This document shows positions 27,931 to 35,927 of a DNA stretch of 64,000 nucleotides, one piece after another. The stretch covers positions 496,001 through 560,000 of the forward strand of contig NZ_JAVAMB010000001.1 in NCBI RefSeq assembly GCF_030730925.1. The letters are read 5' to 3'. The position numbers and the translations under genes were made by a program. Position 1 is the first letter of the stretch. Every line of letters starts with the position of its first letter. The DNA comes from Flavobacterium sp. DG2-3. Lineage in GTDB: Bacteria; Bacteroidota; Bacteroidia; Flavobacteriales; Flavobacteriaceae. The notes under the pieces are model-generated. The model saw only the letters and a list, made by a program, of their open reading frames with translations. It was not told the DNA's origin and searched no databases.

Positions 27931-28111
27931 TTTTTTTAAATTCTATTTTTTAAGTATTGAAGACAAAAATATAAAAAAATCAATAGCATCAGCATAAAGT
28001 TTAAAAAATGCTCAAATTTTATGATATTGTTTTTATTTATAGAAAAAATAATAGCAATAATTCAACTTTATAGCATAAATACGGCCATTTTTTTTGACAT
28101 TTTTTAAAATA

Positions 28112-28151
28112 AAAAAGCTATTTCTCAAGTGTTTTGAAGAAATAGCTTTTT
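28112..28151 (-). terminator. Terminator after the methyltransferase gene
   Basis: AGCTATTTCT and AGAAATAGCT form the core of a stem flanked by A- and T-runs; TTTTTTATTTT follows on the minus strand. Confidence 0.8.
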
Positions 28152-28167
28152 GCTGATTTTTTAGGTT

Positions 28168-29016
28168 TTATTTATTCTTTAAAACATAAATATGCGATGA
28201 ATATTCTTTTGTGTTTTTGGCTTTCCAATTTGATTTTAAACCAACGAAAAAAGCTTTGATATAATTCATTTTTCCTGTTTTGTATTTTTCGGATAAAAGA
28301 CTCACATAAAACGAATCGAACTTCATTGGAAGTATTTTTTCTAATTTCATATCTACTCTTTCAAAAAGCAATTGAATAGATTTTTTTGAAAAATGCCAAA
28401 AGTGAATTGGCACATCATAAGCTGCCCAAAAAGTTCCGTAATGTTGCGCATCAAAAGATTTATGGTTTGGAACCGCAACAATTAAAGTTCCAGTTGGTTT
28501 TAATAAACGCTTTAATTCTGCAATTTGTGATTCTAAATTTGGAACGTGTTCTAATACGTGCCACATTGTAATTACATCAAAAGAATTATTTTCTAAAGTG
28601 CTTGTTTCTTCTACAAAAGAAATTCCTTTCTGCTTTGCAATATCTTTTGCCCGATCGCTGGGTTCTACCCCAACGGTTTGCCAACCATCATTTTTTGCTG
28701 TCAAAAGAAAATCTCCTGTTCCAGCACCAATATCCAAAATTTTACCTTTTTGCGCTTGTTGGCTATTTATTAAATTCAATTTATTTTGAAGTGCAATATT
28801 TTTTACAAAGTGGTATGCTTTTTCAAATAACGAACGTTTGTTGTCTGTATGCGAAATATAATCTTCGCTTTCGTAATATCTTCCTAAATTTTGAAGTTCA
28901 GGTTGTGGAGAAGTAATTAGCATATCTAACTCTTCATCTTGATATAATTCAAAAATTTCTTTTGAAACAGAATGGTCTTTTACTGTAAGAAAGTGTTTTT
29001 TATTTAAAACGTTCAT
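28168..29016 (-). CDS. SAM-dependent class I methyltransferase
   Basis: 282 residues. The SAM-binding core begins with ILDIGAGTGDFLLTAKNDGW at about 95-114 and continues with VGVEPSDRAKDIA and DVITMWHVLEHV (motif IV region), the Methyltransf_23/UbiG-like type. The N-terminal 90 residues include YYESEDYISHTDNKRSLFEK, seen in methyltransferases of cell-envelope glycan or lipid clusters. The substrate is unknown. It is monocistronic between parS sites on the right and a terminator on the left. Confidence 0.82.
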   Translation of the reverse strand: MNVLNKKHFLTVKDHSVSKEIFELYQDEELDMLITSPQPELQNLGRYYESEDYISHTDNKRSLFEKAYHFVKNIALQNKLNLINSQQAQKGKILDIGAGTGDFLLTAKNDGWQTVGVEPSDRAKDIAKQKGISFVEETSTLENNSFDVITMWHVLEHVPNLESQIAELKRLLKPTGTLIVAVPNHKSFDAQHYGTFWAAYDVPIHFWHFSKKSIQLLFERVDMKLEKILPMKFDSFYVSLLSEKYKTGKMNYIKAFFVGLKSNWKAKNTKEYSSHIYVLKNK

Positions 29017-29052
29017 TTTTTAAATTTATAGATATTGGGTTTAATTTATAGC

Positions 29053-29089
29053 AAATCCTAAAAGCGAAATTCTATCGCTTTTAGGATTT
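29053..29089. terminator. Hairpin between mnmG and the methyltransferase gene
   Basis: AAATCCTAAAAGCGA (29053-29067) pairs with TCGCTTTTAGGATTT (29075-29089). The T-rich side lies on the plus strand, although the nearest gene end (mnmG) is on the minus strand, so its role as mnmG terminator is uncertain. Apart from this and two parS sites, 29017-29359 holds nothing recognisable. Confidence 0.55.
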
Positions 29090-29262
29090 TTATTTTAGTT
29101 TATTTTTTAATCTTTTTCAAAAATATGATAACTCAACTTTATTGCAATCTTCTGATAGCTTTCAAAAACAGTTTTATTTGCTTTACAATTCAGTTTATCA
29201 AATTTAAAAAACAATTAAAAATGATATTTATTTTTATAAAATCATTTCAATTTTAAGAAAAG

Positions 29263-29276
29263 GTTTCACGTGGAAC
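29263..29276. promoter_or_regulatory. parS-like ParB site 1
   Basis: GTTTCACGTGGAAC, matching the widely conserved bacterial parS core (consensus TGTTNCACGTGAAACA). Confidence 0.8.
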
Positions 29277-29310
29277 AAGAATATTTTAGATTCAAAATTC
29301 AGATTTTATA

Positions 29311-29324
29311 GTTTCACGTGGAAC
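29311..29324. promoter_or_regulatory. parS-like ParB site 2
   Basis: GTTTCACGTGGAAC, 48 bp from site 1 and just past the mnmG stop. Confidence 0.8.
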
Positions 29325-29359
29325 ACTTGCATTTTAAATCTAAAATCTAACTCAGAAAA

Positions 29360-31231
29360 TTACCTTCCCATATAAATCAAAAGCACGGAAATATCACTTG
29401 GTGATACTCCGCTTATTCTTGAAGCTTGAGAAATGGTTACAGGACGAATCTTGCTTAATTTCTGTTTTGCTTCAATCGACATTGATTTAATTTTATCGTA
29501 ATCGAAATTTTCTGGAATCTTTACTTCTTCTAAACGATTTAGTTTATCTGCATTATTTCTTTCTTTTTCGATATAACCAGAATATTTTACTTGGATTACG
29601 GCTTGTTCTACAATTTCTTCGTCCAAATCATTTTCTTTGATATATTCTGAAACCTTTTCAAATTTCAACATATCTTCTAATTCGATTTGTGGACGAGAAA
29701 AAATCTTGAACATTTTATCTCCTTGCGAAATCGGCGCAGATTCTTTCGATTCTAAAATCGGATTGGTTTCTGCAACACTTACGCTCGTCTCTCTAAAGAA
29801 CGAAACCATCTTTTCAGACTCGTTTAATTTTCTTTCCATTCTGCGTAAACGATCTTCAGAAGCTAAACCAATTTCATATGACATTGGAGTCAATCTAAAA
29901 TCGGCATTATCTTGACGCAACAAAGTTCTATACTCTGCTCTTGATGTAAACATACGATATGGTTCTTCTGTTCCTTTCGTAATTAAATCATCAATTAAAA
30001 CTCCGATATACGCTTCATCACGTTTTAAAATCAGTGGCTCTTTTTCGTGCACTTTCAAGTGTGCATTTATTCCGGCCATCAAACCTTGAGAAGCTGCTTC
30101 TTCGTATCCTGTTGTTCCGTTAATTTGTCCAGCAAAATATAAACCTTCAACCAACTTCGTTTCCAAAGTATGTTTCAATTGAGTTGGAGGAAAGAAATCA
30201 TATTCGATTGCATAACCTGGACGAAAGAATTTTACTTTCTCAAATCCAGCAACAGAACTCAAAGCTTTAAATTGAATATCTTCTGGAAGTGAAGTTGAAA
30301 ATCCGTTTACGTAAACTTCGCAAGTATTCCATCCTTCTGGCTCCACAAATAATTGATGACGTTCTTTATCTGCAAAACGATTAATTTTATCTTCGATAGA
30401 AGGGCAATATCTGGGACCTAAACTTTTGATTCTTCCGTTGAACATTGGTGAACGATCGAAACCTTCTCTCAAAATATCATGAACATCCAACGAAGTATAC
30501 GTCATGAAACAAGAACGCTGATGCGTTAATGGAGTTGTCAAATCTGAATATGAAAACTTATCTGGTTTTGCATCTCCTTTTTCTTCGTTCATTTTAGAAT
30601 AATCCAAAGAACGTCCATCTACACGAGGAGGCGTTCCTGTTTTCATTCTTCCTGCTTCAAAACCCGCTTTGATCAAATCTTCGGTAATTCCAGTTGCAGC
30701 ACTTTCTCCTGCTCTTCCTCCACCGAATTGTTTTTCTCCGATATGAATCAAACCATTCAAAAAAGTACCATTCGTTAAAACGACAGACTTCGCTTTGATT
30801 TCTACACCAAGCGAAGTTCTAATTCCTTTTATTTTTCCGTCTTCAATAATTAACCCTTTTACCATCTCTTGATAAAAATCAAGATTTGGAGTTTTCTCCA
30901 ACATCATTCTCCATTCTTCTGCAAAACGCATTCTGTCGCTTTGAACTCTTGGAGACCACATTGCAGGTCCTTTCGATTTATTCAACATCTTAAATTGAAT
31001 TGCCGTGCGATCGGAAACAATTCCCGAATATCCACCGAGCGCATCAATTTCGCGAACGATCTGTCCTTTTGCAATTCCACCCATCGCAGGATTGCAAGAC
31101 ATCTGTGCTATGTTTTGCAAACTCATTGTAACCAATAAAGTTTTTGATCCCAAATTTGCAGCCGCAGCCGCAGCTTCAGAACCAGCATGGCCTGCACCAA
31201 CCACAATAACATCGTATTCTTCTAAAAACAT
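29360..31231 (-). CDS. mnmG: tRNA uridine 5-carboxymethylaminomethyl modification enzyme MnmG (GidA)
   Basis: 623 residues, the usual length. The FAD-binding motif is VVGAGHAGSEAA (about 10-21). Conserved blocks SCNPAMGGIAKGQIVREIDA, GTFLNGLIHIGEKQFGGGR, GRMKTGTPPRVD and GQINGTTGYEEAASQG are intact, and the C-terminal helical domain ends ISGVSPSDISVLLIYMGR. With MnmE it modifies the wobble uridine of several tRNAs. In many bacteria this gene lies beside the replication origin. Here it is embedded in a parS cluster, with two sites downstream and eight upstream. Confidence 0.97.
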   Translation of the reverse strand: MFLEEYDVIVVGAGHAGSEAAAAAANLGSKTLLVTMSLQNIAQMSCNPAMGGIAKGQIVREIDALGGYSGIVSDRTAIQFKMLNKSKGPAMWSPRVQSDRMRFAEEWRMMLEKTPNLDFYQEMVKGLIIEDGKIKGIRTSLGVEIKAKSVVLTNGTFLNGLIHIGEKQFGGGRAGESAATGITEDLIKAGFEAGRMKTGTPPRVDGRSLDYSKMNEEKGDAKPDKFSYSDLTTPLTHQRSCFMTYTSLDVHDILREGFDRSPMFNGRIKSLGPRYCPSIEDKINRFADKERHQLFVEPEGWNTCEVYVNGFSTSLPEDIQFKALSSVAGFEKVKFFRPGYAIEYDFFPPTQLKHTLETKLVEGLYFAGQINGTTGYEEAASQGLMAGINAHLKVHEKEPLILKRDEAYIGVLIDDLITKGTEEPYRMFTSRAEYRTLLRQDNADFRLTPMSYEIGLASEDRLRRMERKLNESEKMVSFFRETSVSVAETNPILESKESAPISQGDKMFKIFSRPQIELEDMLKFEKVSEYIKENDLDEEIVEQAVIQVKYSGYIEKERNNADKLNRLEEVKIPENFDYDKIKSMSIEAKQKLSKIRPVTISQASRISGVSPSDISVLLIYMGR

Positions 31232-31293
31232 TTTGTTTTATTATTCTCCAAAAACCGCTAAAGCGGTTTCTAGAATTACATTTTATTTTCTTT

Positions 31294-31307
31294 GTTCCAC
31301 GTGGAAC
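31294..31307. promoter_or_regulatory. parS-like ParB site 3
   Basis: Perfect palindrome GTTCCACGTGGAAC, 63 bp upstream of the mnmG start, so ParB could also influence its promoter. Confidence 0.82.
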
Positions 31308-31351
31308 GTGTATTTTTTAATCTTCAATATTAAAATTCTAAATTCCAAAAT

Positions 31352-31395
31352 TAGAATCTTCAAACTGTAAATCTTCAAACTGTAATCTTCAAATC
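31352..31395. repeat. Short direct repeats AATCTTCAAACTGTA
   Basis: Two near-perfect copies and a third partial one (AATCTTCAAATCC) of a 14-15 bp unit, immediately left of parS site 4. Confidence 0.65.
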
Positions 31396-31400
31396 CAAAC

Positions 31401-31414
31401 GTTCCACGTGAAAC
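31401..31414. promoter_or_regulatory. parS-like ParB site 4
   Basis: GTTCCACGTGAAAC, left border of the tandem array. Confidence 0.82.
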
Positions 31415-31446
31415 ATCTTTATATCAAAACCAAAAAACCCCAAACA

Positions 31447-31735
31447 GAACTTCCAAACAGAACTTCCAAACAGAACTTCCAAATAGAACTTCCAAATAGA
31501 ACTTCCAAATAGAACTTCCAAATAGAACTTCCAAATAGAACTTCCAAATAGAACTTTCAAATAGAACTTTCAAATAGAACTTTTAAATAGAACTTTTAAT
31601 AGAACTTTCAAACAAAACTTTCAAACAGAACTTTCAATAGAACTTTCAATAGAACTTTCAATAGAACTTTCAATAGAACTTTCAATAGAACTTTCAATAG
31701 AACTTTCAATAGAACTCTCAAACAGAACTTCTAAA
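31447..31735. repeat. 23-unit tandem array of 12-13 bp inside the parS cluster
   Basis: Head-to-tail units. The first eight are GAACTTCCAAATA or GAACTTCCAAACA (13 bp), units 9-14 are mixed forms such as GAACTTTCAAATA, and units 15-21 are seven exact copies of GAACTTTCAATA (12 bp). Two diverged units close the array. There are no spacers, so it is not CRISPR. The array lies between parS sites 4 and 5 upstream of mnmG. Each unit contains GAAC and TTCC or TTTC, the half-site letters of parS, but in the opposite order. The function is unknown. Confidence 0.92.
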
Positions 31736-31739
31736 ATCA

Positions 31740-31755
31740 TGTTCCACGTGAAACA
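31740..31755. promoter_or_regulatory. parS-like ParB site 5
   Basis: TGTTCCACGTGAAACA, an exact 16-base match to the bacterial parS consensus; right border of the tandem array. Confidence 0.88.
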
Positions 31756-31790
31756 CTATTCATCTTTTCTAAATATCAGATTTAAATATC

Positions 31791-31804
31791 GTTCCACGTG
31801 GAAC
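31791..31804. promoter_or_regulatory. parS-like ParB site 6
   Basis: Perfect palindrome GTTCCACGTGGAAC. Confidence 0.82.
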
Positions 31805-31836
31805 GATTTATATCAAAGAATCACTTCTCTTTTACA

Positions 31837-31854
31837 ACGTTCCACGTGGAACGT
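31837..31854. promoter_or_regulatory. parS-like ParB site 7
   Basis: 18-base perfect palindrome ACGTTCCACGTGGAACGT. Confidence 0.82.
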
Positions 31855-31876
31855 TTATATTATTCTGAATCAAAAA

Positions 31877-31892
31877 TGTTTCACGTGGAACA
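31877..31892. promoter_or_regulatory. parS-like ParB site 8
   Basis: TGTTTCACGTGGAACA, an exact match to the consensus read on the other strand. Confidence 0.87.
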
Positions 31893-31915
31893 TTTTAAAA
31901 ACCAAATCTTAAAAC

Positions 31916-31929
31916 GTTTCACATGGAAC
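31916..31929. promoter_or_regulatory. parS-like site 9 with altered core
   Basis: GTTTCACATGGAAC: the central CACGTG is CACATG, so ParB binding is likely weaker. Confidence 0.6.
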
Positions 31930-31949
31930 ATAATTTTAAAGAAGTTTAA

Positions 31950-32369
31950 TTACTGTTCCACGTGAAACATCTTCATCTTTTCCTCTTCCTTTGCTCTCAT
32001 TAATTGAGCATCTTTATCAGATTTATCTTTGTACCCGCAGTAGTGAAGTATACCGTGTGAGAGCACTCTCTTAAGCTCTTCAGCAAATGAAACATTAAAG
32101 TCTTTAGCATTGTCTGCAACACGCTCTACAGAAACAAAAATATCTCCATTTAACTCGTTACCAACAGTATAATCAAAACTGATAATATCAGTAAGCGTAT
32201 CATGATCTAGATATTCAACGTTAATCTTATGAAGATATTCATCGTCACAAAATATATAATTGATTTCTCCTTCAGTCTTATTCTCAGAAACAATTACAGC
32301 ACTTAGCCAATCGCTAAAAGCCTGCTCGTCTCCTAAAGTAAAATCTGTTTCGTAATTAAAATTTATCAT
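31950..32369 (-). CDS. ybeY: Endoribonuclease YbeY (rRNA maturation)
   Basis: 139 residues. The metal-binding motif is HGILHYCGYKDK at 105-116. His105 and His109 are present, but the third ligand position (His in E. coli, GYDH) is occupied by Asp115, as far as I recall a common Bacteroidota variant. The protein acts in 16S rRNA 3' processing and ribosome quality control. Its start overlaps the upstream DUF4175 gene by 4 bp (ATGA), so the two are coupled. The last codons (FHVEQ) are formed by a parS site. Confidence 0.92.
   Translation of the reverse strand: MINFNYETDFTLGDEQAFSDWLSAVIVSENKTEGEINYIFCDDEYLHKINVEYLDHDTLTDIISFDYTVGNELNGDIFVSVERVADNAKDFNVSFAEELKRVLSHGILHYCGYKDKSDKDAQLMRAKEEEKMKMFHVEQ
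31954..31969. promoter_or_regulatory. parS-like ParB site 10, inside ybeY
   Basis: TGTTCCACGTGAAACA, an exact consensus match lying within the final codons of ybeY. The C-terminus FHVEQ is a by-product of this site. Confidence 0.87.
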
Positions 32370-35300
32370 TTTATATTAAAGTATTCTTGAACTTTTTGAT
32401 TAAAATTCGAGCGCAAAGGTAGTGATTGTCTGTTTAATATCTCTACACTGTTTAAATATTCCAATAATAAACTTGGTAAAGCATTTGAACGATTAGTAAA
32501 TTCAGCCTTATTGGTTTCAGATTGTCTTTGTGTATCTTGTCCTTGTTGCTGAACCGCGTTGTTTAATTTCCATAATTCTTGTTGAATATTTAAAATACGT
32601 TGCAAGTTCTCATTCTTAAAACCTTTATTTAAAATCTGTTTTTCAGATTGCTTCATCTGGTCTATTACAGATTTCCCTTGAGAGTCCAAACCTTTCTTTG
32701 CTAATTCTTTTTGCAATGCTTCACGAAGTTTAACTTGCTCTTTGTAAATCTCCATAATAGCCTCTGCATCTCCTTCCCCATCTTCACCTTCTTTTCCATC
32801 CTTTCCATCTTTACCATTACCAGAACCTTGGTTACCTTGTCCGCTTTTTCCTTTTCCATCTTTGCCTTGGCCTTCTTTTCCATTGCCATCTTTACCTTGT
32901 CCCTGACCTTGTTTACCTTCTCCACTTTGTCCTTGTTGCCCTTCTCCAGGTTTACTTCCAGGCTTCATTCCTTCTTTCATTTTATCAGCAAGACCTTTTT
33001 GCTTTTGTATAATATCTGGCAATTGCATTCCTTGTCCGTCTCCTGGTTTAGGTTTTCCAGCTCCCGGTTTAGGCATAGACATTTGCATATTATTCAACAA
33101 ATCACTTAAGAAATCGGCTAACTTATTGGCAGATGAAACTGCATATTGCTGGTGTGAAACTCCTCTCGGAATCTGAACATCAGTTAAGGTTTCAATAGCC
33201 TTGTCCATGTTGTATTGTACATTACCAATTTCTTTTGTTACATCTTCTGCAACCTTTGGGTTACGTAATGAAAGTGCAAACAAGCTATCATCAACATGTC
33301 TAAACTGTTGTTTTAAATTCTGCTGAATCTTGATATTTTTTGTGAATGTAGAAGAACCTAATTTCATTGCTTTGAACTGTTTCATCACATCTTCTTGTGA
33401 CAAAGAATATGCTAAAAGATTATCCAGAATCTGACGAAGCATTGCTACATCTTCTTCCAATTGTTCTTGCTCGCCACCTTCCATTTCGCTCTGCATTTCC
33501 TGAGCCATGTTCTTCATTTTCTTGGCAGCACTTTTCTGTTTTGGTTTGGCTCCAGAAGTATTCTTTTTACTCAATTCCTCAGAAGCTTTTTGAAGATCAT
33601 TATCTACATCTTTCTCTTTAGAAGCATCAGAAGGAATATCTAAAGGTTTCTTTAAAGTCTTATTTTCTTCTTTCAAATCTTTTAAATCTTCCTGAATCTT
33701 ATCAAAAGATTTATTGATTTCATCTTGCTTTTCTTTTGTATTTTCTTTCTCTTTATTTGATAACTGTTCCTGTTGTTCTGACAGTTTGTTTAGTTTCTCA
33801 GCAACTTGTTCTGCTTTCTTAGAAACATAAAAACGCTTCGTCAGCTCAACTAATTGTTCTAGATTACGAGATTGGTTTTTACTGATTTGTTTGAACTTTT
33901 CCATTTTATCAAACAGATCTTCGCTGTTTAATTTATCATTTAAGTTCTTCAATTCATCTAATAATTTCTGATTCTTTTCCAAATCTTTCTGTGCATTATC
34001 TAAACGCTTTTGTAAATCTTCAGCGGTTTTATCTTTCTTATCGTCTTTGAATTTATCCAAATTCTGATTCATTTTCTCAGAGAATTGTTTCATCATTTCG
34101 TCTTGCTGTTTCTGACGTTTGATAAAATCATTGATCTTCTGCTGATCTTTAAACTCTAGATTATCTTTTTCTTTCCCTGTATTTTGAAGCTTATCCATTT
34201 CAGAAATCTGCTTGGTTTGATTCTTCAAAGATTTAGATAAACTATTGATGTTATTATTTTGCTGCTGTAATTCTTGGTCCTGAATTTCATCTGTTGTAGC
34301 TACGCGATCTGAAAACGTAGAAGACTTTGTACTCTTAAATCCGTGTGGTGCATCGTTATCAAAAACCTCAAAATAGTATTCGTAAGATACTCCTTCTTCA
34401 ACTGGAAGATTGCTTGGAAAATTAAAAACAAACTGATCGAATACACCTGACTTGACATTGATATTTCCACGTTTAGCAGACTGTGGTTTGTTACGTTCGT
34501 AGTACACAATCTGTAATCTTGAAAGTCCATAATCGTCTCCTACTCTTCCTAGAATATAGTTCTTATCTAGCTTCAAACTGTCTGGCGCAGGCCCAACATT
34601 GATGGTTGGAAACTGATCTTTAATAACAGAAAGCTGATAATCTAGTTTTTCGTAGTTTTTAACCTTAAAATTAGATGTAAGTATTTGATATTCGGTATTT
34701 TGACTAATATTTTTAGCCAATTTAAACTCATTTTCTGCCTTATTGAACTTCAAAACTTCATTTTCTCTTTTCCACACTACTTCTTGTGTAGATTTGGTGT
34801 TCATTCTCCAAGTGACAGTCGTTCCTTCAGGTATAATTGCATTTCCAGTTCCTTGAATTGTCTCTGATTTTTTCTTTAGGTAAGAAGGAAAATTCAAAAC
34901 CATTTCGAAGTTTGCAATAGACGGAACAGTGATTACTGTCAATTCATAATCTTCCGAAACTACATTATTTCCTTCAAAAGAAAACTGGATATTCTCTGTT
35001 GGTTTTTCAACTTTAAATTCAAACTTTCCAGGTTGAGAAGATTCCATAAAATAGCTTTCGTCACCAACATGAATCATCACATTTTCTGGAACAATGTTTC
35101 CAACAGATTCCATTTTGATAACGAAATCTCTATTTTGTTCTGCTTGTAAACTAGAATTTAGAACTACAAATTTGAAAGGAGCTGGAGGTAAAAATGCAGA
35201 ATTGAAATGCACTACTCTATTCAAACTTTGAGAAATTACATTGCTATTTCCAGAAATATAAAACACTGCAAAAAGTAAAATTGGAACTAAAGCCAATGGC

Positions 35301-35764
35301 AAATATTTTTTGTTCGCTTTAAAATTGATTGCATTTCCAAAAGGAATTGGTTGCAGAGAATTTGCTTTTTGTTCTATCGAAGCCAAAACTAACTCAGAAC
35401 TTTCAGCATTATTTTCTGAAGACAATTGTAAAAAGTTCGTCAGCTTATCACTCACTTCTGTGAAATGATTTCCAATAATTTTAGAAGCTTGGGTATAATC
35501 AATTCCTTTTTGAAGTTTGAATAATTTGAATAATGGAAATACAATTAAACGAATTAAAAGGAAAACTTCAACAGCAATAAATACCCAAAATAAAAACGTT
35601 CTTCCTAATGGTTTTAACCAAAGAAAGTATTCTACAAAAAGCGTAAACAAGAAATACAAAAGTCCGAATCCAGTAAAAAGTAAGATCCCTTTTATCAATT
35701 CGTTGGTATAATATTTCTTAATGAAAGCCTCTAGCTTTTGATATATCGCAGATGATGTTTTCAA
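32366..35764 (-). CDS. Large DUF4175-type membrane protein with coiled coil and Gly/Lys-rich tail
   Basis: 1132 residues. Three hydrophobic helices lie in the first 175 residues (about 24-50, 55-80, 155-172). An extracytoplasmic beta-rich region follows to about 490 (PAPFKFVVLNSSLQAEQNRD, EGVSYEYYFEVFDNDAPHGF). From 490 to 790 a long charged coiled coil rich in Gln, Lys and Glu extends. Near 930-1010 is a low-complexity tract of GQGKDGNGKEG type. It fits the DUF4175 proteins of Bacteroidota. The function is unknown, and an envelope or cytoskeletal scaffold is a guess. It is translationally coupled to ybeY. Confidence 0.82.
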   Translation of the reverse strand: MKTSSAIYQKLEAFIKKYYTNELIKGILLFTGFGLLYFLFTLFVEYFLWLKPLGRTFLFWVFIAVEVFLLIRLIVFPLFKLFKLQKGIDYTQASKIIGNHFTEVSDKLTNFLQLSSENNAESSELVLASIEQKANSLQPIPFGNAINFKANKKYLPLALVPILLFAVFYISGNSNVISQSLNRVVHFNSAFLPPAPFKFVVLNSSLQAEQNRDFVIKMESVGNIVPENVMIHVGDESYFMESSQPGKFEFKVEKPTENIQFSFEGNNVVSEDYELTVITVPSIANFEMVLNFPSYLKKKSETIQGTGNAIIPEGTTVTWRMNTKSTQEVVWKRENEVLKFNKAENEFKLAKNISQNTEYQILTSNFKVKNYEKLDYQLSVIKDQFPTINVGPAPDSLKLDKNYILGRVGDDYGLSRLQIVYYERNKPQSAKRGNINVKSGVFDQFVFNFPSNLPVEEGVSYEYYFEVFDNDAPHGFKSTKSSTFSDRVATTDEIQDQELQQQNNNINSLSKSLKNQTKQISEMDKLQNTGKEKDNLEFKDQQKINDFIKRQKQQDEMMKQFSEKMNQNLDKFKDDKKDKTAEDLQKRLDNAQKDLEKNQKLLDELKNLNDKLNSEDLFDKMEKFKQISKNQSRNLEQLVELTKRFYVSKKAEQVAEKLNKLSEQQEQLSNKEKENTKEKQDEINKSFDKIQEDLKDLKEENKTLKKPLDIPSDASKEKDVDNDLQKASEELSKKNTSGAKPKQKSAAKKMKNMAQEMQSEMEGGEQEQLEEDVAMLRQILDNLLAYSLSQEDVMKQFKAMKLGSSTFTKNIKIQQNLKQQFRHVDDSLFALSLRNPKVAEDVTKEIGNVQYNMDKAIETLTDVQIPRGVSHQQYAVSSANKLADFLSDLLNNMQMSMPKPGAGKPKPGDGQGMQLPDIIQKQKGLADKMKEGMKPGSKPGEGQQGQSGEGKQGQGQGKDGNGKEGQGKDGKGKSGQGNQGSGNGKDGKDGKEGEDGEGDAEAIMEIYKEQVKLREALQKELAKKGLDSQGKSVIDQMKQSEKQILNKGFKNENLQRILNIQQELWKLNNAVQQQGQDTQRQSETNKAEFTNRSNALPSLLLEYLNSVEILNRQSLPLRSNFNQKVQEYFNIK

Positions 35765-35828
35765 AATAAATCTATTTTAATTATAACCTATAAAAGTAGT
35801 AATTATTGAGATTCAAATTCCAAAAAAT

Positions 35829-35873
35829 AAATTCCAAATTCCAACTGCAATGCAAGCTTGGAATTTGGAATTT
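35829..35873. repeat. Perfect 16-bp inverted repeat between divergent genes
   Basis: AAATTCCAAATTCCAA (35829-35844) and its exact reverse complement (35858-35873) around a 13-base loop. A further TTTGGAATTT lies just to the right, inside the gltX promoter. It could be a regulatory structure or a decayed repeat of the AAATTCCA type common in these intergenic regions. Confidence 0.7.
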
Positions 35874-35880
35874 TAAAAAA

Positions 35881-35909
35881 TTTGGAATTTAAGTAATGTT
35901 GTATCTTTG
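35881..35909 (+). promoter_or_regulatory. gltX promoter; decides the start codon
   Basis: TTTG (35881-35884), a 17-base spacer, TATCTTTG (35902-35909). The in-frame TTG at 35907 is part of the -7 element and cannot be the start. Transcription should begin near 35915, leaving about 13 bases before the ATG at 35928. Confidence 0.78.
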
Positions 35910-35927
35910 CATCAAAATATAAACAAA

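Noticed and set aside
31375..31560. 61-codon frame with repeated KFYLEVLFGSSIW
   Set aside because: It is the translation of the 13-bp tandem array and has no other gene signals.
31447..31735. CRISPR array
   Set aside because: Units are 12-13 bp, directly adjacent, without spacers, and no cas genes are present.
35907..35927. TTG start adding seven residues to gltX
   Set aside because: The TTG belongs to the TATCTTTG promoter element, and GluRS family proteins start at MSKQVRVRFAPSP.
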